The notes under the pieces are model-generated. The model saw only the letters and a program-made list of their open reading frames with translations. It was not told where the DNA came from and searched no databases. A program made the position numbers and the translations under genes. From Alitta virens (taxonomy: Eukaryota; Annelida; Polychaeta; Phyllodocida; Nereididae), in the NCBI GenBank assembly GCA_932294295.1, contig OW028574.1:28280145-28344144 (forward strand): a stretch of DNA of 64,000 nucleotides, written 5' to 3'. Numbering within the stretch: position 1 is the stretch's first letter; every line of letters begins with the position of its first letter. Shown piece after piece: positions 1-13,300 of this stretch.

Positions 1-145
1 CCAAAAAAAGGTGTGAACAACAAACCAAAAAAAGGTGTGAACAACAAACCAAAAAAAGGTGTGAACAACAAACAAAAAAAGGTGTGAACAACAAACCAAA
101 AAAGGCGTGAACAACAAACCAAAAAACGTGTGAACAACAAACCAA

Positions 146-170
146 AAAAGGTGTGAACAACAAAAAAAGG
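146..170 (+). repeat. 19-bp deletion monomer, first example (about 75-80 copies to 60.6 kb)
   Basis: Here AACAAC is followed directly by seven A and GGTGTG, so the AAACC block (5 bp) is missing and the unit is 19 bp. The same variant recurs through the window, for example near 630, 1,160, 2,980, 5,147, 8,741, 15,977, 24,797, 32,807, 43,490, 50,958 and 60,592. It is usually preceded by a 23-bp unit. In many modules that 23-bp unit follows an AACGTGTG unit, and the 19-mer is followed by one 24-bp unit and then the GTGCGAAC cluster. The fixed context shows that one deletion was copied within larger modules. It is absent after about 60,600. Confidence 0.9.
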
Positions 171-215
171 TGTGAACAACAAACCAAAAAAAGGCGTGAA
201 CAACAAACCAAAAAA

Positions 216-310
216 GGTGCGAACAACAAACCAAAAAAGGTGCGAACAACAAACCAAAAAAGGTGCGAACAACAAACCAAAAAAGGTGCGAACAACAAAC
301 CAGAAAAGGT
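216..310 (+). repeat. CpG-bearing 23-bp monomer cluster (GTGCGAAC), first example
   Basis: Two to four consecutive 23-bp units carry GTGCGAAC instead of GTGTGAAC, usually just downstream of a 19-bp unit. The consensus monomer has no CpG. CpG is therefore confined to these units and to two other variants: GGCGTGAAC (e.g. 105, 193, 570) and AACGTGTG (e.g. 127, 595, 1,133). Similar clusters recur about once per module, for example near 2,570-2,640, 7,073-7,130, 24,625-24,700, 28,240-28,310, 39,490-39,570 and 59,260-59,330. If the host methylates CpG, methylation would be limited to these short islands. Confidence 0.9.
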
Positions 311-540
311 GTGAACAACAAACCAAAAAAAGGTGTGAACAACAAACCAAAAAAAGGTGTGAACAACAAACCAAAAAAAGGTGTGAACAACAAACCAAGA
401 AAAGGTGTGAACAACAAACCAAAAAAAGGTGTGAACAACAAACCAAAAAAAGGTGTGAACAACAAACCAAAAAAAGGTGGGAACAACAAACCAAAAAAAG
501 GTGTGAACAACAAACCAAAAAAAAGGTGTGAACAACAAAC

Positions 541-2668
541 CAAAAAAAGGTGTGAACAACAAACCAAAAAAGGCGTGAACAACAAACCAAAAAACGTGTG
601 AACAACAAACCAAAAAAGGTGTGAACAACAAAAAAAGGTGTGAACAACAAACCAAAAAAAGGCGTGAACAACAAACCAAAAAAGGTGCGAACAACAAACC
701 AAAAAAGGTGCGAACAACAAACCAAAAAAGGTGCGAACAACAAACCAGAAAAGGTGTGAACAACAAACCAAAAAAAGGTGTGAACAACAAACCAAAAAAA
801 GGTGTGAACAACAAACCAAAAAAAGGTGTGAACAACAAACCAAGAAAAGGTGTGAACAACAAACCAAAAAAAGGTGTGAACAACAAACCAAAAAAAGGTG
901 TGAACAACAAACCAAAAAAAGGTGGGAACAACAAACCAAAAAAGGTGTGAACAACAAACCAAAAAAAAGGTGTGAACAACAAACCAAAAAAAGGTGTGAA
1001 CAACAAACCAAGAAAGGTGTGAACAACAAACCAAAAAAAGGTGTGAACAACAAACCAAAAAAAGGTGTGAACAACAAACCAAAAAAGGTGTGAACAACAA
1101 ACCAAAAAAGGTGTGAACAACAAACCAAAAAACGTGTGAACAACAAACCAAAAAAGGTGTGAACAACAAAAAAAGGTGTGAACAACAAACCAAAAAAAGG
1201 TGTGAACAACAAACCAAAAAAGGTGCGAACAACAAACCAAAAAAGGTGCGAACAACAAACCAAAAAAGGTGTGAACAACAAACCAAAAAAAATGGGGGAA
1301 CAACAAACCAATAAAAAGTGTGAACAACAAACCAAAAAAAGGTGTGAACAACAAACCAAAAAATGGTGTGAACAACAAACCAAAAAAAGGTGTGAACAAC
1401 AAACCAAGAAAAGGTGTGAACAACAAACCAAAAAAAGGTGTGAACAACAAACCAAAAAAAGGTGTGAACAACAAACCAAAAAAAGGTGTGAACAACAAAC
1501 CAAAAAAAGGTGTGAACAACAAACCAAAAAAAGGTGTGAACAACAAACCAAAAAAAGGTGTGAACAACAAACCAAGAAAGGTGTGAACAAGAAACCAAAA
1601 AAAGGTGTGAACAACAAACCAAAAAAAAGGTGTGAACAACAAACCAAAAAAAGGTGTGAACAACAAACCAAAAAAAGGTGTGAACAACAAACCAAAAAAA
1701 GGTGTGAACAACAAACCAAAAAAAGGTGTGAACAACAAACCAAAAAAAGGTGTGAACAACAAACCAAAAAAAGGTGTGAACAACAAACCAAAAAAAATGG
1801 GGGAACAACAAACCAAAAAAAAGTGTGAACAACAAACCAAAAAAAGGTGTGAACAACAAACCAAAAAAAGGTGTGAACAACAAACCAAAAAAAGGTGTGA
1901 ACAACAGACCAAAAAAAGGTGTGAACAACAAACCAAAAAAAGGTGTGAACAACAAACCAAAAAAAGGTGTGAACAACAAACCAAAAAAAGGGGTGAACAA
2001 CAAACCAAAAAAGGTGTGAACAACAAACCAAAAAAGGTGTGAACAACACACCAAAAAAAGGTGTGAACAACAAACCAAAAAAGGTGTGAACAACAAACCA
2101 AAAAAGGTGTGAACAACAAACCAAAAAAGGTGTGAACAACAAAAAAAGGTGTGAACAACAAACCAAAAAAAGGTGTGAACAACAAACCAAAAAAGGTGCG
2201 AACAACAAACCAAAAAAGGTGCAAACAACAAACCAAAAAAGGTGTGAACAACAAACCAAAAAAAGGTGTGAACAACAAACCAAAAAAAGGTGTGAACAAT
2301 AAACCAAAAAAAGGTGTGAACAACAAACCAAAAAAGGTGTGAACAACAAACCAAAAAAAGGTGTGAACAACAAACCAAAAAAAGGTGTGAACAACAAACC
2401 AAAAAAAGGTGTGAACAACAAACCAAAAAAGGTGTGAACAACAAACCAAAAAAGGTGTGAACAACAAACCAAAAAACGTGTGAACAACAAACCAAAAAAG
2501 GTGTGAACAACAAAAAAAGGTGTGAACAACAAACCAAAAAAAGGTGTGAACAACAAACCAAAAAAGGTGCGAACAACAAACCAAAAAAGGTGCGAACAAC
2601 AAACCAAAAAAGGTGCGAACAACAAACCAAAAAAGGTGCGAACAACAAACCAGAAAAGGTGTGAACAA
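541..2668 (+). repeat. Module repeated at 19,112-21,215 and in part at about 23.3-24.7 kb
   Basis: Landmarks in this block recur at a constant offset of 18,571 bp up to about 1,890 and of 18,547 bp after that. The 24-bp step is one monomer: three units precede the CAGACC unit here and two do so near 20,453. The shared landmarks include the GGTGGGAAC unit near 925, the AATAAAAAG copy near 1,310, the AAGAAACC unit near 1,590, the rare GGGGTGAAC unit near 1,990 and the GTGCAAAC unit at 2,222. The second half also matches 23.3-24.7 kb at an offset of 22,056 bp without the one-unit gap. The right limit is the AAGAAACC substitution near 2,669. Confidence 0.8.
1288..1325 (+). repeat. Five-G monomer followed by AAGTGTG unit, first example (about 60 copies)
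   Basis: One monomer reads ATGGGGGAAC in place of GGTGTGAAC, and the next unit starts AAGTGTG instead of GGTGTG. The two variants travel together across the window, for example near 1,797, 2,802, 5,558, 6,015, 12,391, 20,369, 29,513, 35,226, 45,374, 53,109, 58,154, 60,412 and 62,361. At 1,310-1,318 this copy has AATAAAAAG instead of the usual eight-A form. That sub-variant is shared with the copies near 9,420, 13,905, 19,880 and 23,365. A less common sub-variant has GATGGGGG (5,558, 7,450, 11,935, 16,388, 17,862, 21,709, 25,207, 33,786, 35,646). This pair is the best landmark for following higher-order modules. Confidence 0.9.
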
Positions 2669-4405
2669 GAAACCAAAAAAAGGTGTGAACAACAAACCAA
2701 AAAAAAGGTGTGAACAACAAACCAAAAAAAGGTGTGAACAACAAACCAAAAAAAGGTGTGAACAACAAACCAAAAAAAGGTGTGAACAACAAACCAAAAA
2801 AAATGGGGGAACAACAAACCAAAAAAAAGTGTGAACAACAAACCAAAAAAAGGTGTGAACAACAAACCAAAAAAAGGTGTGAACAACAAACCAAGAAAAG
2901 GTGTGAACAACAAACCAAGAAAAGGTGTGAACAACAAACCAAAAAAAGGTGCGAACAACAAACCAAAAAAGGTGTGAACAACAAAAAAAGGTGTGAACAA
3001 CAAACCAAAAAAGGTGCGAACAACAAACCAAAAAAGGTGCGAACAACAAACCAAAAAAGGTGCGAACAACAAACCAAAAAAGGTGCGAACAACAAACCAA
3101 AAAAAGGTGTGAACAACAAACCAAAAAAAGGTGTGAACAACAAACCAAAAAAAGGTGTGAACAACAAACCAAGAAAAGGTGTGAACAACAAACCAAAAAA
3201 AGGTGTGAACAACAAACCAAAAAAAGGTGTGAACAACAAACCAAAAAAAGGTGTGAACAACAAACCAAAAAAAGGTGTGAACAACAAACCAAAAAAGGTG
3301 TGAACAACAAACCAAAAAAAGGTGTGAACAACAAACCAAAAAAAGGTGTGAACAACAAACCAAAAAAAGGTGTGAACAACAAACAAAAAAAGGTGTGAAC
3401 AACAAACCAAAAAAGGCGTGAACAACAAACCAAAAAACGTGTGAACAACAAACCAAAAAAGGTGTGAACAACAAAAAAAGGTGTGAACAACAAACCAAAA
3501 AAAGGCGTGAACAACAAACCAAAAAAGGTGCGAACAACAAACCAAAAAAGGTGCGAACAACAAACCAAAAAAGGTGCGAACAACAAACCAAAAAAGGTGC
3601 GAACAACAAACCAGAAAAGGTGTGAACAACAAACCAAAAAAAGGTGTGAACAACAAACCAAAAAAAGGTGTGAACAACAAACCAAAAAAAGGTGTGAACA
3701 ACAAACCAAGAAAAGGTGTGAACAACAAACCAAAAAAAGGTGTGAACAACAAACCAAAAAAAGGTGTGAACAACAAACCAAAAAAAGGTGGGAACAACAA
3801 ACCAAAAAAAGGTGTGAACAACAAACCAAAAAAAAGGTGTGAACAACAAACCAAAAAAAGGTGTGAACAACAAACCAAGAAAGGTGTGAACAACAAACCA
3901 AAAAAAGGTGTGAACAACAAACCAAAAAAAGGTGTGAACAACAAACCAAAAAAAATGGGGGAACAACAAACCAAAAAAAAGTGTGAACAACAAACCAAAA
4001 AAAGGTGTGAACAACAAACCAAAAAAAGGTGTGAACAACAAACCAAAAAAAGGTGTGAACAACAGACCAAAAAAAGGTGTGAACAACAAACCAAAAAAAG
4101 GTGTGAACAACAAACCAAAAAAAGGTGTGAACAACAAACCAAAAAAAGGTGTGAACAACAAACCAAAAAAGGTGTGAACAACAAACCAAAAAAGGTGTGA
4201 ACAACACACCAAAAAAAGGTGTGAACAACAAACCAAAAAAGGTGTGAACAACAAACCAAAAAAGGTGTGAACAACAAACCAAAAAAGGTGTGAACAACAA
4301 AAAAAGGTGTGAACAACAAACCAAAAAAAGGTGTGAACAACAAACCAAAAAAGGTGCGAACAACAAACCAAAAAAGGTGCAAACAACAAACCAAAAAAGG
4401 TGTGA
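2658..4405 (+). repeat. Module repeated at 14,177-15,825 (offset 11,519 bp)
   Basis: From the AAGAAACC unit near 2,669 onward the landmark order matches 14,187 onward at a constant offset of 11,519 bp to about 4,030. After that the right-hand copy is three 24-bp units and then one 23-bp unit shorter. Shared features include two consecutive CCAAGAAAAGG units (near 2,895 and 2,919) and a cluster of four GTGCGAAC units (near 3,018-3,090). The right-hand copy has a private change, AACGAACC at about 15,293, where this copy has AACAAACC. Confidence 0.78.
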
Positions 4406-4954
4406 ACAACAAACCAAAAAAAGGTGTGAACAACAAACCAAAAAAAGGTGTGAACAATAAACCAAAAAAAGGTGTGAACAACAAACCAAGAAAAGGTGTG
4501 AACAACAAACCAAAAAAAGGTGTGAAAAACAAACCAAAAAAAGGTGTGAACAACCAACCAAAAAAAGGTGTGAACAACAAACCAAAAAAAGGTGTGAACA
4601 ACAAACCAAAAAAAGGTGTGAACAACAAACCAAAAAAGGTGTGAACAACAAACCAAAAAAAGGTGTGAACAACAAACCAAAAAAAGGTGTGAACAACAAA
4701 CCAAAAAAAGGTGTGAACAACAAACCAAAAAAGGTGCGAACAACAAACCAAAAAAGGTGCGAACAACAAACCAAAAAAGGTGCGAACAACAAACCAAAAA
4801 AGGTGTGAACAACAAACCAAAAAAAGGTGTGAACAACAAACCAAAAAAAGGTGTGAACAACAAACCAAAAAAAGGTGTGAACAACAAACCAAGAAAAGGT
4901 GTGAACAACAAACCAAAAAAAGGTGTGAACAACAAACCAAAAAAAGGTGTGAAC
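4406..4954 (+). repeat. Satellite segment with private substitution, between modules
   Basis: These are plain 24-bp units with a CCAAGAAAAGG unit near 4,490, a private GTGAAAAAC unit (C to A at 4,527), a CCAACC unit near 4,553 and a three-unit GTGCGAAC cluster near 4,737-4,785. The CCAACC landmark recurs at several places to the right (near 30,707, 33,082, 39,245, 47,233, 53,849, 58,942). No gene or foreign sequence is present. Confidence 0.85.
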
Positions 4955-6835
4955 AACAAACCAAAAAAAGGTGTGAACAACAAACCAAAAAAAGGTGTGA
5001 ACAACAAACCAAAAAAAGGTGTGAACAACAAACCAAAAAAGGTGTGAACAACAAACCAAAAAAAGGTGTGAACAACAAACCAAAAAAAGGTGTGAACAAC
5101 AAACCAAAAAAAGGTGTGAACAACAAACAAAAAAAGGTGTGAACAACAAAAAAAGGTGTGAACAACAAACCAAAAAAAGGCGTGAACAACAAACCAAAAA
5201 AGGTGCGAACAACAAACCAAAAAAGGTGCGAACAACAAACCAAAAAAGGTGTGAACAACAAACCAAAAAAAGGTGTGAACAACAAACCAAAAAAAGGTGT
5301 GAACAACAAACCAAGAAAGGTGTGAACAACAAACCAAAAAAAGGTGTGAACAACAAACCAAAAAAAAGGTGTGAACAACAAACCAAAAAAGGTGTGAACA
5401 ACAAACCAAAAAAAGGTGTGAACAACAAACCAAAAAAAGGTGTGAACAACAAACCTAAAAAAGGTGTGAACAACAAACCAAAAAAAGGTGTGAACAACAA
5501 ACCAAAAAAAGGTGTGAACAACAAACCAAAAAAAGGTGTGAACAACAAACCAAAAAAGATGGGGGAACAACAAACCAAAAAAAAGTGTGAACAACAAACC
5601 AAAAAAAGGTGTGAACAACAAACCAAAAAATGGTGTGAACAACAAACCAAAAAAAGGTGTGAACAACAAACCAAGAAAAGGTGTGAACAACAAACCAAAA
5701 AAAGGTGTGAACAACAAACCAAAAAAAGGTGTGAACAACAAACCAAAAAAAGGTGTGAACAACAAACCAAAAAAAGGTGTGAACAACAAACCAAAAAAAG
5801 GTGTGAACAACAAACCAAAAAAAGGTGTGAACAACAAACCAAAAAAAAGGTGTGAACAACAAACCAAAAAAGGTGTGAACAACAAACCAAAAAAAGGTGT
5901 GAACAACAAACCAAAAAAAGGTGTGAACAACAAACCAAAAAAAGGTGTGAACAACAAACCAAAAAAAGGTGTGAACAACAAACCAAAAAAAGGTGTGAAC
6001 AACAAACCAAAAAAAATGGGGGAACAACAAACCAAAAAAAAGTGTGAACAACAAACCAAAAAAAGGTGTGAACAACAAACCAAAAAAAGGTGTGAACAAC
6101 AAACCAAAAAAAGGTGTGAACAACAGACCAAAAAAAGGTGTGAACAACAAACCAAAAAAAGGTGTGAACAACAAACCAAAAAAAGGTGTGAACAACAAAC
6201 CAAAAAAAGGTGTGAACAACAAACCAAAAAAGGTGTGAACAACAAACCAAAAAAGGTGTGAACAACACACCAAAAAAAGGTGTGAACAACAAACCAAAAA
6301 AAGGTGTGAACAACAAACCAAAAAAAGGTGTGAACAACAGACCAAAAAAAGGTGTGAACAACAAACCAAAAAAGGTGTGAACAACAAACCAAAAAAGGTG
6401 TGAACAACACACCAAAAAAAGGTGTGAACAACAAACCAAAAAAGGTGTGAACAACAAACCAAAAAAGGTGTGAACAACAAACCAAAAAAGGTGTGAACAA
6501 CAAAAAAAGGTGTGAACAACAAACCAAAAAAAGGTGTGAACAACAAACCAAAAAAGGTGCGAACAACAAACCAAAAAAGGTGTGAACAACAAACCAAAAA
6601 AAGGTGTGAACAACAAACCAAAAAAAGGTGTGAACAACAAACCAAAAAAAGGTGTGAACAACAAACCAAAAAAGGTGTGAACAACAAACCAAAAAAAGCT
6701 GTGAACAACAAACCAAAAAAAGGTGTGAACAACAAACCAAAAAAAGGTGTGAACAACAAACAAAAAAAGGTGTGAACAACAAACCAAAAAAGGCGTGAAC
6801 AACAAACCAAAAAACGTGTGAACAACAAACCAAAA
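4955..6835 (+). repeat. Copy 1 of a 1.87-1.89 kb tandem duplication
   Basis: Landmarks here reappear 1,869 bp downstream before the GTGCGAAC cluster and 1,892 bp downstream after it. The 23-bp step is one extra GTGCGAAC unit in copy 2 (three units near 7,073-7,130, against two near 5,207-5,230). Shared landmarks are the CCTAAA unit at 5,455/7,347, GATGGGGG at 5,558/7,450, ATGGTGTG at 5,630/7,522, the CAGACC units, two CACACC units, and AGCTGTG at 6,698/8,590. The copies diverge after the AACGTGTG unit near 6,815/8,707, where the next unit has a different A-run length. Confidence 0.82.
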
Positions 6836-9800
6836 AAAGGTGTGAACAACAAACCAAAAAAAGGTGTGAACAACAAACCAAAAAAAGGTGTGAACAACAA
6901 ACCAAAAAAGGTGTGAACAACAAACCAAAAAAAGGTGTGAACAACAAACCAAAAAAAGGTGTGAACAACAAACCAAAAAAAGGTGTGAACAACAAACAAA
7001 AAAAGGTGTGAACAACAAAAAAAGGTGTGAACAACAAACCAAAAAAAGGCGTGAACAACAAACCAAAAAAGGTGCGAACAACAAACCAAAAAAGGTGCGA
7101 ACAACAAACCAAAAAAGGTGCGAACAACAAACCAAAAAAGGTGTGAACAACAAACCAAAAAAAGGTGTGAACAACAAACCAAAAAAAGGTGTGAACAACA
7201 AACCAAGAAAGGTGTGAACAACAAACCAAAAAAAGGTGTGAACAACAAACCAAAAAAAAGGTGTGAACAACAAACCAAAAAAGGTGTGAACAACAAACCA
7301 AAAAAAGGTGTGAACAACAAACCAAAAAAAGGTGTGAACAACAAACCTAAAAAAGGTGTGAACAACAAACCAAAAAAAGGTGTGAACAACAAACCAAAAA
7401 AAGGTGTGAACAACAAACCAAAAAAAGGTGTGAACAACAAACCAAAAAAGATGGGGGAACAACAAACCAAAAAAAAGTGTGAACAACAAACCAAAAAAAG
7501 GTGTGAACAACAAACCAAAAAATGGTGTGAACAACAAACCAAAAAAAGGTGTGAACAACAAACCAAGAAAAGGTGTGAACAACAAACCAAAAAAAGGTGT
7601 GAACAACAAACCAAAAAAAGGTGTGAACAACAAACCAAAAAAAGGTGTGAACAACAAACCAAAAAAAGGTGTGAACAACAAACCAAAAAAAGGTGTGAAC
7701 AACAAACCAAAAAAAGGTGTGAACAACAAACCAAAAAAAAGGTGTGAACAACAAACCAAAAAAGGTGTGAACAACAAACCAAAAAAAGGTGTGAACAACA
7801 AACCAAAAAAAGGTGTGAACAACAAACCAAAAAAAGGTGTGAACAACAAACCAAAAAAAGGTGTGAACAACAAACCAAAAAAAGGTGTGAACAACAAACC
7901 AAAAAAAATGGGGGAACAACAAACCAAAAAAAAGTGTGAACAACAAACCAAAAAAAGGTGTGAACAACAAACCAAAAAAAGGTGTGAACAACAAACCAAA
8001 AAAAGGTGTGAACAACAGACCAAAAAAAGGTGTGAACAACAAACCAAAAAAAGGTGTGAACAACAAACCAAAAAAAGGTGTGAACAACAAACCAAAAAAA
8101 GGTGTGAACAACAAACCAAAAAAGGTGTGAACAACAAACCAAAAAAGGTGTGAACAACACACCAAAAAAAGGTGTGAACAACAAACCAAAAAAAGGTGTG
8201 AACAACAAACCAAAAAAAGGTGTGAACAACAGACCAAAAAAAGGTGTGAACAACAAACCAAAAAAGGTGTGAACAACAAACCAAAAAAGGTGTGAACAAC
8301 ACACCAAAAAAAGGTGTGAACAACAAACCAAAAAAGGTGTGAACAACAAACCAAAAAAGGTGTGAACAACAAACCAAAAAAGGTGTGAACAACAAAAAAA
8401 GGTGTGAACAACAAACCAAAAAAAGGTGTGAACAACAAACCAAAAAAGGTGCGAACAACAAACCAAAAAAGGTGTGAACAACAAACCAAAAAAAGGTGTG
8501 AACAACAAACCAAAAAAAGGTGTGAACAACAAACCAAAAAAAGGTGTGAACAACAAACCAAAAAAGGTGTGAACAACAAACCAAAAAAAGCTGTGAACAA
8601 CAAACCAAAAAAAGGTGTGAACAACAAACCAAAAAAAGGTGTGAACAACAAACAAAAAAAGGTGTGAACAACAAACCAAAAAAGGCGTGAACAACAAACC
8701 AAAAAACGTGTGAACAACAAACCAAAAAAGGTGTGAACAACAAAAAAAGGTGTGAACAACAAACCAAAAAAAGGCGTGAACAACAAACCAAAAAAGGTGC
8801 GAACAACAAACCAAAAAAGGTGCGAACAACAAACCAAAAAAGGTGCGAACAACAAACCAGAAAAGGTGTGAACAACAAACCAAAAAAAGGTGTGAACAAC
8901 AAACCAAAAAAAGGTGTGAACAACAAACCAAAAAAAGGTGTGAACAACAAACCAAGAAAAGGTGTGAACAACAAACCAAAAAAAGGTGTGAACAACAAAC
9001 CAAAAAAAGGTGTGAACAACAAACCAAAAAAAGGTGGGAACAACAAACCAAAAAAGGTGTGAACAACAAACCAAAAAAAAGGTGTGAACAACAAACCAAA
9101 AAAAGGTGTGAACAACAAACCAAGAAAGGTGTGAACAACAAACCAAAAAAAGGTGTGAACAACAAACCAAAAAAAGGTGTGAACAACAAACCAAAAAAGG
9201 TGTGAACAACAAACCAAAAAAGGTGTGAACAACAAACCAAAAAACGTGTGAACAACAAACCAAAAAAGGTGTGAACAACAAAAAAAGGTGTGAACAACAA
9301 ACCAAAAAAAGGTGTGAACAACAAACCAAAAAAGGTGCGAACAACAAACCAAAAAAGGTGCGAACAACAAACCAAAAAAGGTGTGAACAACAAACCAAAA
9401 AAAATGGGGGAACAACAAACCAATAAAAAGTGTGAACAACAAACCAAAAAAAGGTGTGAACAACAAACCAAAAAATGGTGTGAACAACAAACCAAAAAAA
9501 GGTGTGAACAACAAACCAAGAAAAGGTGTGAACAACAAACCAAAAAAAGGTGTGAACAACAAACCAAAAAAAGGTGTGAACAACAAACCAAAAAAAGGTG
9601 TGAACAACAAACCAAAAAAAGGTGTGAACAACAAACCAAAAAAAGGTGTGAACAACAAACCAAAAAAAGGTGTGAACAACAAACCAAGAAAGGTGTGAAC
9701 AAGAAACCAAAAAAAGGTGTGAACAACAAACCAAAAAAAAGGTGTGAACAACAAACCAAAAAAAGGTGTGAACAACAAACCAAAAAAAGGTGTGAACAAC

Positions 9801-10330
9801 AAACCAAAAAAAGGTGTGAACAACAAACCAAAAAAAATGGGGGAACAACAAACCAAAAAAAAGTGTGAACAACAAACCAAAAAAAGGTGTGAACAACAAA
9901 CCAAAAAAAGGTGTGAACAACAAACCAAGAAAAGGTGTGAACAACAAACCAAGAAAAGGTGTGAACAACAAACCAAAAAAAGGTGCGAACAACAAACCAA
10001 AAAAGGTGTGAACAACAAAAAAAGGTGTGAACAACAAACCAAAAAAGGTGCGAACAACAAACCAAAAAAGGTGCGAACAACAAACCAAAAAAGGTGCGAA
10101 CAACAAACCAAAAAAGGTGCGAACAACAAACCAAAAAAAGGTGTGAACAACAAACCAAAAAAAGGTGTGAACAACAAACCAAAAAAAGGTGTGAACAACA
10201 AACCAAGAAAAGGTGTGAACAACAAACCAAAAAAAGGTGTGAACAACAAACCAAAAAAAGGTGTGAACAACAAACCAAAAAAAGGTGTGAACAACAAACC
10301 AAAAAAAGGTGTGAACAACAAACCAAAAAA
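5700..10330 (+). repeat. Copy 1 of a 4.5 kb tandem duplication
   Basis: Landmarks between about 5,700 and 7,090 recur 4,508 bp downstream. Landmarks from about 7,100 to 10,330 recur 4,485 bp downstream. The difference is the single extra GTGCGAAC unit near 7,130. Examples are AGCTGTG 6,698/11,207 and 8,590/13,076, CCTAAA 7,347/11,832, the AATAAAAAG copy 9,422/13,907 and the 25-bp unit 5,841/10,349. The left end lies just after the CCAAGAAAAGG unit at 5,675. The right end lies where a 25-bp unit here faces a 23-bp unit in copy 2. Confidence 0.82.
6824..8725 (+). repeat. Copy 2 of the 1.87-1.89 kb tandem duplication
   Basis: This directly follows copy 1 in the same orientation and has the same landmark order with one additional 23-bp GTGCGAAC unit. 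It lies wholly inside the first copy of the larger 4.5 kb duplication. The same 1.87 kb pair is visible inside the second 4.5 kb copy (landmarks 10,552/12,421 and 11,020/12,889, offset 1,869 bp). Confidence 0.82.
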
Positions 10331-13300
10331 AGGTGTGAACAACAAACCAAAAAAAAGGTGTGAACAACAAACCAAAAAAGGTGTGAACAACAAACCAAAA
10401 AAAGGTGTGAACAACAAACCAAAAAAAGGTGTGAACAACAAACCAAAAAAAGGTGTGAACAACAAACCAAAAAAAGGTGTGAACAACAAACCAAAAAAAG
10501 GTGTGAACAACAAACCAAAAAAAATGGGGGAACAACAAACCAAAAAAAAGTGTGAACAACAAACCAAAAAAAGGTGTGAACAACAAACCAAAAAAAGGTG
10601 TGAACAACAAACCAAAAAAAGGTGTGAACAACAGACCAAAAAAAGGTGTGAACAACAAACCAAAAAAAGGTGTGAACAACAAACCAAAAAAAGGTGTGAA
10701 CAACAAACCAAAAAAAGGTGTGAACAACAAACCAAAAAAGGTGTGAACAACAAACCAAAAAAGGTGTGAACAACACACCAAAAAAAGGTGTGAACAACAA
10801 ACCAAAAAAAGGTGTGAACAACAAACCAAAAAAAGGTGTGAACAACAGACCAAAAAAAGGTGTGAACAACAAACCAAAAAAGGTGTGAACAACAAACCAA
10901 AAAAGGTGTGAACAACACACCAAAAAAAGGTGTGAACAACAAACCAAAAAAGGTGTGAACAACAAACCAAAAAAGGTGTGAACAACAAACCAAAAAAGGT
11001 GTGAACAACAAAAAAAGGTGTGAACAACAAACCAAAAAAAGGTGTGAACAACAAACCAAAAAAGGTGCGAACAACAAACCAAAAAAGGTGTGAACAACAA
11101 ACCAAAAAAAGGTGTGAACAACAAACCAAAAAAAGGTGTGAACAACAAACCAAAAAAAGGTGTGAACAACAAACCAAAAAAGGTGTGAACAACAAACCAA
11201 AAAAAGCTGTGAACAACAAACCAAAAAAAGGTGTGAACAACAAACCAAAAAAAGGTGTGAACAACAAACAAAAAAAGGTGTGAACAACAAACCAAAAAAG
11301 GCGTGAACAACAAACCAAAAAACGTGTGAACAACAAACCAAAAAAAGGTGTGAACAACAAACCAAAAAAAGGTGTGAACAACAAACCAAAAAAAGGTGTG
11401 AACAACAAACCAAAAAAGGTGTGAACAACAAACCAAAAAAAGGTGTGAACAACAAACCAAAAAAAGGTGTGAACAACAAACCAAAAAAAGGTGTGAACAA
11501 CAAACAAAAAAAGGTGTGAACAACAAAAAAAGGTGTGAACAACAAACCAAAAAAAGGCGTGAACAACAAACCAAAAAAGGTGCGAACAACAAACCAAAAA
11601 AGGTGCGAACAACAAACCAAAAAAGGTGTGAACAACAAACCAAAAAAAGGTGTGAACAACAAACCAAAAAAAGGTGTGAACAACAAACCAAGAAAGGTGT
11701 GAACAACAAACCAAAAAAAGGTGTGAACAACAAACCAAAAAAAAGGTGTGAACAACAAACCAAAAAAGGTGTGAACAACAAACCAAAAAAAGGTGTGAAC
11801 AACAAACCAAAAAAAGGTGTGAACAACAAACCTAAAAAAGGTGTGAACAACAAACCAAAAAAAGGTGTGAACAACAAACCAAAAAAAGGTGTGAACAACA
11901 AACCAAAAAAAGGTGTGAACAACAAACCAAAAAAGATGGGGGAACAACAAACCAAAAAAAAGTGTGAACAACAAACCAAAAAAAGGTGTGAACAACAAAC
12001 CAAAAAATGGTGTGAACAACAAACCAAAAAAAGGTGTGAACAACAAACCAAGAAAAGGTGTGAACAACAAACCAAAAAAAGGTGTGAACAACAAACCAAA
12101 AAAAGGTGTGAACAACAAACCAAAAAAAGGTGTGAACAACAAACCAAAAAAAGGTGTGAACAACAAACCAAAAAAAGGTGTGAACAACAAACCAAAAAAA
12201 GGTGTGAACAACAAACCAAAAAAAAGGTGTGAACAACAAACCAAAAAAGGTGTGAACAACAAACCAAAAAAAGGTGTGAACAACAAACCAAAAAAAGGTG
12301 TGAACAACAAACCAAAAAAAGGTGTGAACAACAAACCAAAAAAAGGTGTGAACAACAAACCAAAAAAAGGTGTGAACAACAAACCAAAAAAAATGGGGGA
12401 ACAACAAACCAAAAAAAAGTGTGAACAACAAACCAAAAAAAGGTGTGAACAACAAACCAAAAAAAGGTGTGAACAACAAACCAAAAAAAGGTGTGAACAA
12501 CAGACCAAAAAAAGGTGTGAACAACAAACCAAAAAAAGGTGTGAACAACAAACCAAAAAAAGGTGTGAACAACAAACCAAAAAAAGGTGTGAACAACAAA
12601 CCAAAAAAGGTGTGAACAACAAACCAAAAAAGGTGTGAACAACACACCAAAAAAAGGTGTGAACAACAAACCAAAAAAAGGTGTGAACAACAAACCAAAA
12701 AAAGGTGTGAACAACAGACCAAAAAAAGGTGTGAACAACAAACCAAAAAAGGTGTGAACAACAAACCAAAAAAGGTGTGAACAACACACCAAAAAAAGGT
12801 GTGAACAACAAACCAAAAAAGGTGTGAACAACAAACCAAAAAAGGTGTGAACAACAAACCAAAAAAGGTGTGAACAACAAAAAAAGGTGTGAACAACAAA
12901 CCAAAAAAAGGTGTGAACAACAAACCAAAAAAGGTGCGAACAACAAACCAAAAAAGGTGTGAACAACAAACCAAAAAAAGGTGTGAACAACAAACCAAAA
13001 AAAGGTGTGAACAACAAACCAAAAAAAGGTGTGAACAACAAACCAAAAAAGGTGTGAACAACAAACCAAAAAAAGCTGTGAACAACAAACCAAAAAAAGG
13101 TGTGAACAACAAACCAAAAAAAGGTGTGAACAACAAACAAAAAAAGGTGTGAACAACAAACCAAAAAAGGCGTGAACAACAAACCAAAAAACGTGTGAAC
13201 AACAAACCAAAAAAGGTGTGAACAACAAAAAAAGGTGTGAACAACAAACCAAAAAAAGGCGTGAACAACAAACCAAAAAAGGTGCGAACAACAAACCAAA

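Noticed and set aside
1288..1325. G-quadruplex potential of the five-G monomers.
   Set aside because: Each five-G run is isolated, with about 0.4 kb or more usually separating it from the next. The other G-runs are only two or three bases long with loops of about 20 bases, so a stable intramolecular quadruplex is unlikely.
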